DNA from: an uncultured Muribaculaceae bacterium
GTDB taxonomy: Bacteria > Bacteroidota > Bacteroidia > Bacteroidales > Muribaculaceae
Assembly: GCA_910586565.1 (NCBI GenBank)
Contig: CAJUIT010000005.1
Span: 62,001-126,000 of the forward strand
Direction of reading: 5' to 3'
DNA length: 64,000 nucleotides
Shown here: one piece after another, positions 32,766 to 39,743 of the stretch
How the letters are laid out: the number at the start of each line of letters is the position of its first letter
How positions within the stretch are numbered: position 1 is the first letter of the stretch
Made by a program: the position numbers and the translations under genes
Notes under the pieces: model-generated
What the model was told of the DNA's origin: nothing
Databases searched by the model: none
What the model saw: only the letters and a program-made list of their open reading frames with translations

Positions 32766-34319
32766 TTACAAAGGAATGTTGCCATGCTTTTTAGCGGGGT
32801 TGGTAACTCGCTTGGTGGCAAGCTGCTGAAGAGCGCGGATGATGCGGAAACGTGTGTTGCGGGGTTCGATCACATCGTCGATATAGCCATATTTGGCGGC
32901 GTTGTAGGGGTTGCAGAAGAGTTTGTTGTATTCTGCTTCCTTCTCGGCGAGGACTTTCTTGGGATCGTCGGATGCCTTGGCTTCCTTGGCGTAGAGCACC
33001 TCAACGGCACCTGCGCCACCCATAACGGCGATTTCGGCTGTGGGCCATGCGTAGTTCATGTCGCCGCGCAGCTGCTTGCAGCTCATCACGATGTGGCTGC
33101 CGCCGTAGCTCTTGCGGAGTGTTACGGTTACTTTGGGCACGGTTGCCTCGCCGTAGGCGTAGAGCAGTTTAGCGCCGTGGAGAATCACACCGTTGTATTC
33201 CTGACCGGTGCCGGGGAGGAAGCCCGGAACGTCGACCAACGAAACGATGGGGATGTTGAAAGCGTCGCAGAAACGCACGAAACGTGCGGCTTTGCGCGAA
33301 GCGTTGCTGTCGAGCACGCCGGCAAGGAACTTGGGCTGGTTGGCCACGATGCCCACCGACTGACCGTTGAAACGGGCGAAGCCGATGATGATGTTCTTGG
33401 CATAGTCGCGCTGGATTTCAAGGAATTCGCCGTTGTCGACGATAGCGCCGATAACGTTATACATGTCGTAGGGGCGGTTGGGGCTGTCGGGCACGATGTC
33501 GTTGAGCGAATCCTCCATGCGGTCGATGGGGTCGGTGCATTCAACAACGGGTGCGTCCTCGAGGTTGTTCTGGGGGATGTAGCTCAACAGCTTGCGAACG
33601 ATTTTGATTGCTTCCTCGCCATCTTCGGCAGCGAAATGGGCAACGCCGCTTTTCTGTGAGTGAACGGTTGCACCGCCGAGGTCCTCCTGGCTCACATCTT
33701 CGCCGGTTACGGTTTTAACAACCTTGGGGCCGGTGAGGAACATGTAGCTGATGCCCTTTGCCATGACGGTGAAGTCGGTGAGCGCGGGTGAATAAACGGC
33801 ACCGCCGGCGCAGGGGCCGAGGATCGCCGAAATCTGGGGAATCACACCCGATGCGAGGATGTTGCGCTGGAAAATTTCGGCATAGCCGGCGAGCGCGTTG
33901 ATACCCTCCTGGATGCGGGCACCGCCCGAGTCGTTGAGGCCGATGACAGGCGCACCCATCTTCATGGCCATATCCATCACCTTGCAAATCTTCAGGGCCA
34001 TTGTTTCAGAGAGCGAACCGCCGAATTCGGTGAAGTCCTGAGCGAACACATAGACCAGACGGCCGTCGATTGTGCCGTAGCCGGTCACAACGCCATCGCC
34101 AAGGAAAGTTTTCTTTTCCATGCCGAAGTTGTGGCAACGGTGGGTTACAAACATGTCGATTTCCTCAAACGATCCCTCGTCGAGAAGCTGGGCGATGCGT
34201 TCACGGGCGGTGTATTTGCCACGCTCATGCTGTTTTTCGATGGCCTTTTCGCCACCACCAATGCGAGCTTTCTCGCGCAAGGCAATCAGCTCCTGTATTT
34301 TTTCAAGTTGGCTGCTCAT
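32766..34319 (-). CDS. mmdA: Methylmalonyl-CoA decarboxylase alpha subunit (acyl-CoA carboxyltransferase)
   Basis: A 517-residue biotin-dependent carboxyltransferase that moves the carboxyl group of (S)-methylmalonyl-CoA to biotin, yielding propionyl-CoA. Family blocks include KQHERGKYTARERI at the N-terminus, the oxyanion hole regions GLNDSGGARIQEG and GPCAGGAVYSPALTDF, and VDVPGFLPGTGQEYNGVILHGAKLLYAY in the second half. The same fold serves propionyl-CoA carboxylase, but no biotin carboxylase is nearby and the neighbours are the membrane decarboxylase subunits, so a decarboxylase role is preferred. Confidence 0.9.
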   Translation of the reverse strand: MSSQLEKIQELIALREKARIGGGEKAIEKQHERGKYTARERIAQLLDEGSFEEIDMFVTHRCHNFGMEKKTFLGDGVVTGYGTIDGRLVYVFAQDFTEFGGSLSETMALKICKVMDMAMKMGAPVIGLNDSGGARIQEGINALAGYAEIFQRNILASGVIPQISAILGPCAGGAVYSPALTDFTVMAKGISYMFLTGPKVVKTVTGEDVSQEDLGGATVHSQKSGVAHFAAEDGEEAIKIVRKLLSYIPQNNLEDAPVVECTDPIDRMEDSLNDIVPDSPNRPYDMYNVIGAIVDNGEFLEIQRDYAKNIIIGFARFNGQSVGIVANQPKFLAGVLDSNASRKAARFVRFCDAFNIPIVSLVDVPGFLPGTGQEYNGVILHGAKLLYAYGEATVPKVTVTLRKSYGGSHIVMSCKQLRGDMNYAWPTAEIAVMGGAGAVEVLYAKEAKASDDPKKVLAEKEAEYNKLFCNPYNAAKYGYIDDVIEPRNTRFRIIRALQQLATKRVTNPAKKHGNIPL

Positions 34320-34437
34320 ATTTTCTGTTATGAGTTATTTTTGATTTGTTGAAATTTTCTTTGCTTGAACTCAAGGCGAAAATTCGGCCGCATTTTCATG
34401 CTGACGGCTTTTCGTCTTTCGTCTCTTTGTCTCCCTT

Positions 34438-34857
34438 TTACTTATTAGGATCCTCGCAGAGTTCCACCAGGGTTCCTACGGTCGATTTGGGATGGAGGAA
34501 GGCGATGTTAAGACCTTCGGCACCCTTGCGCGGAGCCTTGTCGATGAGGCGGCAACCCTTCTCCTCAGCCTCGGCCAAAGCGTTGGCCACACCGTCGGCG
34601 ATAGCAAAAGCCACATGCTGAATGCCGCCGCGGCCACCGTTGTTGGCGATGAATTTGGAGATAGCGCTGTCGTCGGCAGTGCCTTCGAGCAGTTCGATTT
34701 TGGTTTGACCAACCTTGAAGAAAGCGGTTTTCACCTTCTGGTCGGCAACTTCCTCGATGGCAAAACATTTAAGGCCGAGAATCTTCTCGTAGAAAGGGAT
34801 AGCTTCCTCAAGCGAGGGAACGGCAATGCCGATGTGTTCGATATTGGAAATTTCCAT
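34438..34857 (-). CDS. mce: Methylmalonyl-CoA epimerase
   Basis: A 139-residue glyoxalase-fold metalloenzyme interconverting (R)- and (S)-methylmalonyl-CoA. The start EHIGIAVPSLEEAIPFYE carries the first metal His. The middle has the second His in GGRGGIQHVAFAI, and the C-terminus LHPKSTVGTLVELCE gives the remaining ligand and the catalytic Glu. It is the first gene of the operon and delivers the substrate of the decarboxylase in the succinate-to-propionate pathway. Confidence 0.93.
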   Translation of the reverse strand: MEISNIEHIGIAVPSLEEAIPFYEKILGLKCFAIEEVADQKVKTAFFKVGQTKIELLEGTADDSAISKFIANNGGRGGIQHVAFAIADGVANALAEAEEKGCRLIDKAPRKGAEGLNIAFLHPKSTVGTLVELCEDPNK

Positions 34858-34971
34858 AACTGTGTTTTTATTGGGTTTAGGGTTAAAAAATCAAATTTCG
34901 GGTGAGCATGGCTCATCGTCGGCAAAAGTTTCCAACAGGGCACAACAAACCCTATTATCACTTCTACGCAA

Positions 34972-34979
34972 CAAAATTA
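34972..34979 (-). promoter_or_regulatory. -7 element of the mce-mmdA operon
   Basis: TAATTTTG on the minus strand, 115 bases before mce. A minus-strand TTG 15 bases further out is too close for the consensus spacing. The rest of 34858-35333 holds the dnaK promoter and a group of TGTCA/TGCCA words at 35107-35195 but no gene. Confidence 0.45.
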
Positions 34980-35228
34980 GTAAATTAAGTTTGTCAACGA
35001 AATTAGTTTGGAAATAAATTTGTTTCGCCAGCCACTTTTTCAGGTTAGCGAGATTCCCGCCAACGGGGCGCCGGGGAGCATCGCCGACACACCCAACCGT
35101 CATATCTGTCACTTCCACCTGCCACAATTGTCACCTCAACCCTGCTCTGTGTCATCTTTTCACCCCCTGAACCACCGGTAATGACACATCTGCCACCGCT
35201 CACAACCTTTTTGGCACAACATTTGTTT

Positions 35229-35236
35229 TATTTTTG
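35229..35236 (+). promoter_or_regulatory. -7 element of dnaK
   Basis: TATTTTTG fits TAnnTTTG, about 98 bases before the dnaK ATG. A TTTTTG lies 15 bases upstream, a short spacing. Confidence 0.45.
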
Positions 35237-35333
35237 AATCGGCAAGCCACCGCAAGCCCCCGGGCTACCGTAGCATTGCCGCTTATAAATTCTGAAAGCA
35301 ATAAAAAACTAACAAATAAAACCTTTTACTATT

Positions 35334-37247
35334 ATGGGAAAAATTATAGGTATTGACCTGGGAACCACCAACTCATGCGTATCAGTTCTTGAAGGCAAAG
35401 ACCCCGTTGTTATCCCCAACAGCGAGGGACGCAACACAACCCCTTCGGTTGTCGCTTTCGTTGACGGAGGCGAACGCAAGGTGGGCGATCCTGCCAAACG
35501 TCAGGCAATCACCAACCCCGGCCGTACAATCTACTCAATCAAACGTTTCATGGGCGAAAACTTCGATCAGGTTCAGAAAGAAATCGAACGTGTGCCCTAC
35601 AAGGTTGTCCGCTCCGACAACAACACTCCCCGTGTTGACATCGACGGCCGCCAATACACCCCTCAGGAAATCTCGGCAATGATTCTTCAGAAAATGAAGA
35701 AAACCGCTGAGGACTACCTCGGTCAGGAGGTGAAGGAAGCAGTCATCACCGTGCCTGCCTACTTCAACGACTCGCAGCGTCAGGCCACCAAGGAAGCCGG
35801 TGAAATTGCCGGTCTCACCGTGCGCCGTATCGTCAACGAGCCTACCGCTGCCGCACTCGCCTACGGACTCGACAAGAGCAACAAAGATCAGAAAATCGCT
35901 GTGTTCGACCTCGGTGGCGGCACATTCGATATCTCTATTCTCGAATTGGGCGACGGTGTGTTTGAAGTGAAATCAACCAACGGCGACACCCACCTCGGTG
36001 GCGACGACTTCGACCACGTGATTATCGACTGGCTGGCCGACGAATTCATCAAGGATGAGGGTGTTGACCTCCGTCAGGACCCGATGGCGCTCCAGCGCTT
36101 GAAAGAGGCTGCCGAGAAAGCTAAAATCGAGCTTTCGTCGACTACCTCAACCGAAATCAACCTCCCCTACATCATGCCCGTGAACGGTGTGCCCAAGCAC
36201 CTCGTAAAGACACTTACCCGTGCCAAATTCGAGCAGCTGGCCGACCGTCTCATCAACGCCACCATCGCTCCCTGCGAACAGGCCCTCAAGGATGCCGGTC
36301 TGCAGGCCAAGGATATCGACGAAGTAATCCTCGTGGGTGGTTCAACCCGTATCCCCGCCATCCAGGCAATCGTTGAGAAATTCTTCGGCAAAGCTCCCTC
36401 CAAGGGGGTTAACCCCGACGAAGTGGTTGCCGTTGGTGCTGCCATCCAGGGTGGCGTTCTCTCGGGCGACGTGAAGGATGTGCTTCTGCTCGACGTTGTG
36501 CCTCTGTCGGTTGGTATCGAAACCCTCGGCGGCGTGATGACAAAGCTTATCGAAGCCAACACCACCATCCCTACCCGCAAGAGCGAAACATTCTCAACTG
36601 CCGCCGACAACCAGCCTTCGGTTGAAATCCACGTGCTTCAGGGCGAACGCCCCATGGCCAAGGACGACAAGACCCTCGGCAAATTCCACCTCGACGGCAT
36701 TGCACCCGCCCCCCGTGGCATTCCTCAGATTGAAGTAACTTTCGAAATCGACGCAAACGGTATTCTCAACGTTTCGGCCAAGGATAAAGCCACCGGCAAG
36801 GAACAGAGCATCCGCATCGAGGCATCAAGCGGCCTTACCGACGCTGAAATTCAGCGCATGAAGGATGAGGCAGCCGCCAACGCCGCAGCCGACGCAAAAG
36901 AGAAGGAACGCATCGACAAGCTCAACCAGGCCGACGCAATCGTGTTCCAGACCGAGAAACAGCTCAGCGAACTCGGCGACAAGATTCCCGCCGACAAGAA
37001 AGCTGCCATCGAAGCTGCCGTTGCCAAGCTGAAAGATGCCCACAAGGCTCAGGATATCGCCGCCATCGACGCCGCTATCAAGGAAATCGAAACCACCTTC
37101 GGTGCCGCCCAGCAGGATATCCTCAACGCTCAAGCTCAGGCCCAGCAGGCAGGTGCCCAGGGCACCCCTAACCCCGGAGCCTCCACCTCCTCCAACCCCG
37201 GCGCCGACGACCACGTCACCGACGTCGACTTCGAGGAAGTGAAGTAA
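35334..37247 (+). CDS. dnaK: Chaperone DnaK (Hsp70)
   Basis: A 637-residue ATP-dependent cytosolic chaperone. The N-terminus IIGIDLGTTNSCVSVLEG, phosphate loop IAVFDLGGGTFDISILE and adenosine motif VILVGGSTRIPAIQ define the nucleotide-binding domain. The substrate domain begins near residue 385 (VLLLDVVPLSVGIETLGG). The C-terminal tail is Ala/Gln-rich and ends in the Bacteroidetes-typical DVDFEEVK. Length is normal and the gene is intact. The 18 bases encoding its last five residues and stop recur, with two changes, at 39610-39627 beyond the following AT-rich insert. dnaJ and grpE are not adjacent. Confidence 0.97.
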   Translation: MGKIIGIDLGTTNSCVSVLEGKDPVVIPNSEGRNTTPSVVAFVDGGERKVGDPAKRQAITNPGRTIYSIKRFMGENFDQVQKEIERVPYKVVRSDNNTPRVDIDGRQYTPQEISAMILQKMKKTAEDYLGQEVKEAVITVPAYFNDSQRQATKEAGEIAGLTVRRIVNEPTAAALAYGLDKSNKDQKIAVFDLGGGTFDISILELGDGVFEVKSTNGDTHLGGDDFDHVIIDWLADEFIKDEGVDLRQDPMALQRLKEAAEKAKIELSSTTSTEINLPYIMPVNGVPKHLVKTLTRAKFEQLADRLINATIAPCEQALKDAGLQAKDIDEVILVGGSTRIPAIQAIVEKFFGKAPSKGVNPDEVVAVGAAIQGGVLSGDVKDVLLLDVVPLSVGIETLGGVMTKLIEANTTIPTRKSETFSTAADNQPSVEIHVLQGERPMAKDDKTLGKFHLDGIAPAPRGIPQIEVTFEIDANGILNVSAKDKATGKEQSIRIEASSGLTDAEIQRMKDEAAANAAADAKEKERIDKLNQADAIVFQTEKQLSELGDKIPADKKAAIEAAVAKLKDAHKAQDIAAIDAAIKEIETTFGAAQQDILNAQAQAQQAGAQGTPNPGASTSSNPGADDHVTDVDFEEVK

Positions 37248-37278
37248 TCCATGAATTTAGAAATATTTAAATCAACAT

Positions 37279-37313
37279 AACCTGAGTGTAACTCGACGAG
37301 TTACGCTCAGGTT
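37279..37313 (+). terminator. Hairpin downstream of dnaK
   Basis: AACCTGAG-GTAACTC pairs with GAGTTAC-CTCAGGTT (one T-G pair) 31 bases after the dnaK stop, followed by TGTTAATAAA. Confidence 0.7.
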
Positions 37314-37357
37314 TGTTAATAAATACAAACAATATAATAGCGCTTTATAAAAAAACG

Positions 37358-37365
37358 TATATTTG
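37358..37365 (+). promoter_or_regulatory. -7 element of the ATPase/DUF3226 pair
   Basis: TATATTTG fits TAnnTTTG and lies 27 bases before the ATG at 37392, giving a leader of about 20 bases. Confidence 0.5.
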
Positions 37366-37391
37366 CATATTAATCTGAAATAGCGCATCGA

Positions 37392-38432
37392 ATGTTCGAG
37401 AATCTGAAAATTGAAGGATATCGTGGAATTGCTAAAACCGAGTTATCTCAATTCGGTCGCATTAATCTTTTCTTTGGTAAAAACAACTGTGGTAAATCCT
37501 CAATTCTCGAAGCTCTATTTTTGTTGACCGGACCGTCCAATCCAACATTACCTCTACTAATGAATCAATTACGAGGTATTTCCAAGCACACCCTTCAAAC
37601 TATGGCGTTGGAATTTCATCAACCAGCCATTCATAATAGCATTTTCATTTTATCAGAAGGTAATGAAGCACGAGAATTGACTATACAACTTGTCAAACGT
37701 GAAAATTCCAATGTAAACTTGAAAGATATTGTTCCAGGTGAAACATCATCTGTAACATATTCCTATGGATTTTCCACAACTTTTAGAATTCGACACGGTA
37801 ATAAGAATTATAAATCTGAAGTTCTTATTAATCCTGAAAATGATACACAGGCTTCTCAAAATATTGCGTCTGATTATAAAGAAAGCATCATAGCTCGATT
37901 TATATCTTCAAGAATTAGTTTTAACATAGATTCTTCTGACTATGGGCAAATCATCCAAAATAAAGAAGAAGAGAGAATATTTGACCTGATGCGGATAATA
38001 GAACCGCGTCTTATTGATATACAACTCGTAGGAAATGAATTTTTAGTGAATTTAGGAGGAGAGACGCGTTTACCTATAAATGTTATGGGTGATGGTTTTC
38101 TGAAAATTTTCAATTTGATTCTTGATATTCATTACAGCAAAAACGGCATTTTGATCGTTGACGAGCTTGATAATGGAATACATTATTCCGTAATGCCGTT
38201 ACTTTGGAAAGCAATTGATGAAGCTTGCACACGATTAAATGTTCAACTATTTGCCTCGACGCACAGCCTTGATCTTATTAAAGGTCTTGTCTCGGCATTT
38301 GATGATGAATACAATGTTCCTCACATCGCTGCATATAAACTTATCCGTCGCCCAGACGATGAGATTGCATCGGTAAGATATTCAATAGGAGAGCTTTCCT
38401 ACAGCGTGAATCAAAATATAGAGATGAGATGA
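37392..38432 (+). CDS. AAA ATPase, OLD/AriA-like
   Basis: A 346-residue ABC-type ATPase of the AAA_15/AAA_21 kind found in OLD nucleases and in the AriA subunit of PARIS. Walker A is FFGKNNCGKSSILEAL near residues 27-42. The signature region is PINVMGDGFLKIFNLIL, Walker B is GILIVDELDNGIH, and the switch His lies in FASTHSLDLIKG. No TOPRIM domain is fused at its C-terminus; it ends in an ATGA overlap with the partner gene. The region is clearly AT-rich relative to dnaK, which indicates horizontal acquisition. A role in anti-phage defence with the next gene is inferred from family and arrangement. Confidence 0.82.
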   Translation: MFENLKIEGYRGIAKTELSQFGRINLFFGKNNCGKSSILEALFLLTGPSNPTLPLLMNQLRGISKHTLQTMALEFHQPAIHNSIFILSEGNEARELTIQLVKRENSNVNLKDIVPGETSSVTYSYGFSTTFRIRHGNKNYKSEVLINPENDTQASQNIASDYKESIIARFISSRISFNIDSSDYGQIIQNKEEERIFDLMRIIEPRLIDIQLVGNEFLVNLGGETRLPINVMGDGFLKIFNLILDIHYSKNGILIVDELDNGIHYSVMPLLWKAIDEACTRLNVQLFASTHSLDLIKGLVSAFDDEYNVPHIAAYKLIRRPDDEIASVRYSIGELSYSVNQNIEMR

Positions 38433-39025
38433 TAGCCATATTATTAGAGACTGGAAAGAAATCTACTCCAGAATATGTATTTATATTGACATTGCTGCGG
38501 CATCTTGGCTTCGATCCTGCACAGTATGAATTTATTACCGTAGGAGGCAAAGACAATTTATCTAATGTTACCACTAAAATGCGAGACATTGAGTTAAGTG
38601 GGGGAAAGAATGTCTTGATTTTTGATGCTGACACAGCTAAAAATGGAGGAGGATTCTCAACACGACTTTCAGAAATTAAAGCCACTCTCTCATCAAAAAA
38701 AGTACACGCAGAAATTTTTCTTTTTCCTAATCATCACGATGACGGAGATTTCGAAACAGTGCTTGACAGAATTGCAAACCGATCTTCACACAAATTATTT
38801 TTTGATTGTTTCTGCGACTTTGAATGCTGTGTATCTCATCAATATGTTGCTCCAAACCTTAAAGGGAAATTGCATACATATGTATCATCTCAAACATGGC
38901 TAAACAAAAAGCAACGAGACAGTATTGGCAAAGGCGAATGGCTGTTTGACGACAACAGGCTTTGGAGTCTCGAATCGCATGAACTGCAACCTCTTAAGGA
39001 CTTTTTACGAAACAACCTATCTTAA
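38429..39025 (+). CDS. DUF3226/TOPRIM-like partner protein
   Basis: A 198-residue protein of the DUF3226 type, distantly TOPRIM-like. The N-terminal ETGKKSTPEYVFIL holds the position of the TOPRIM Glu. The DxD motif is in NVLIFDADTAKNGG, and a later block reads LFPNHHDDGDFETVLDRI, followed by FDCFCDFECC. TOPRIM partners of AAA ATPases (AriB in PARIS, the fused domain in OLD) are nucleases released or activated on phage sensing. AriB belongs to DUF4435, so this pair would be a relative rather than a typical PARIS. It overlaps the ATPase by four bases. Confidence 0.7.
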   Translation: MIAILLETGKKSTPEYVFILTLLRHLGFDPAQYEFITVGGKDNLSNVTTKMRDIELSGGKNVLIFDADTAKNGGGFSTRLSEIKATLSSKKVHAEIFLFPNHHDDGDFETVLDRIANRSSHKLFFDCFCDFECCVSHQYVAPNLKGKLHTYVSSQTWLNKKQRDSIGKGEWLFDDNRLWSLESHELQPLKDFLRNNLS

Positions 39026-39058
39026 ACTCCAATTATATATTTTGTCCACAGATATTAA

Positions 39059-39583
39059 AACAACGTAAACGCCCGAATACTTGCCATCAAATATCTACGC
39101 TCATTGGGTTACAAGGTCGAAAACGATATGTTCAAGGCTCATTCATGGTATTTCCGCAACGCCCTCGTCCGCGCCAACTATCGCAATGTGGCCAAAGGAG
39201 TGGAACCGACAATAGAATTTCTCGTACTATTCTTCCGCAACCTCCTCTTTGGTGAGGAAAACGTGCTACGGAATCGCCATCTCCATATCCGGTGGCAAGA
39301 TGTGAAACCTCAAAATGATGTGAAACCTCAAAATGATGTTTCAGAAGCGTTGAAACCTCAAAATGATGTTTCAAGAAAACTCCCCGAAGGCCTATCGCTA
39401 AAAGAAAGTGCTGTGCTTAAAGCTATAATCGCAGATACAGGCATCTCCATCGCTCAACTCTCCAAGAAAACCGGCCTCTCGACGAGCACCATCGACCGTG
39501 TGATAAAATCTCTAAAGGATAAGCAGATTCTCTTCCGAACCGGATCCACCAAGCAAGTGAATTGGCAGGTTAATCCGGCATAA
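39059..39583 (+). pseudogene. C-terminal remnant of a Fic family protein
   Basis: From codon 39059, just after an in-frame TAA, the reading NVNARILAIKYLRSLGYKVEND continues into HSWYFRNALVRANYRNVAKG and FFRNLLFGEENVLRNRHLHI, the C-terminal half of Fic proteins of Bacteroidetes. A winged-helix-like tail follows (ISIAQLSKKTGLSTSTIDRV). The catalytic HPFxxGN(G/T)R motif should lie directly before this point and is absent; only a TTG at 39104 is available as a start. It is therefore treated as a 5'-truncated gene. Three copies of KPQNDV, from repeats of about 18 bases at 39301-39370, form the linker. Confidence 0.65.
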
Positions 39584-39609
39584 TGCTCCATTAACCAACA
39601 CACTCTATA

Positions 39610-39627
39610 TTTGAGGAGGTGAAGTAA
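39610..39627 (+). repeat. Second copy of the dnaK 3' terminus
   Basis: The 18 bases encode FEEVK and a stop, matching 37230-37247 at 16 of 18 positions; both differences are synonymous. The copy stands alone and is followed 28 bases later by a strong hairpin, as expected for an original dnaK end and terminator displaced by the AT-rich insert. Confidence 0.5.
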
Positions 39628-39655
39628 GGGATCATACCTGCATAATAGGTTATAA

Positions 39656-39700
39656 AAGAATAGGAAGCAGAGCCTTGGCGGCAAACTGCTTCCTGTTCTT
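39656..39700. terminator. Bidirectional hairpin terminator
   Basis: AAGAATAGGAAGCAG pairs with CTGCTTCCTGTTCTT (15 positions, one T-G pair). On the minus strand it is followed by TTATAACC and can terminate the leucine-rich-repeat gene; on the plus strand it may be the ancestral dnaK terminator. Confidence 0.65.
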
Positions 39701-39743
39701 CTATTGTGCTGACGCTACCTTCGGGGAAGGTAAATCTTAGGGG

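Noticed and set aside
32397..33659. 420-codon plus-strand frame
   Set aside because: Antisense to mmdA and the lamin-tail gene; Val/Gly/His-rich shadow text.
32766..34319. Propionyl-CoA carboxylase beta subunit
   Set aside because: The fold is the same, but there is no biotin carboxylase gene nearby and the next genes encode the Na+-translocating decarboxylase subunits.
39301..39370. Short direct repeats after the Fic region
   Set aside because: They are in frame and contiguous (KPQNDV linker), so neither a CRISPR array nor an iteron set is supported.
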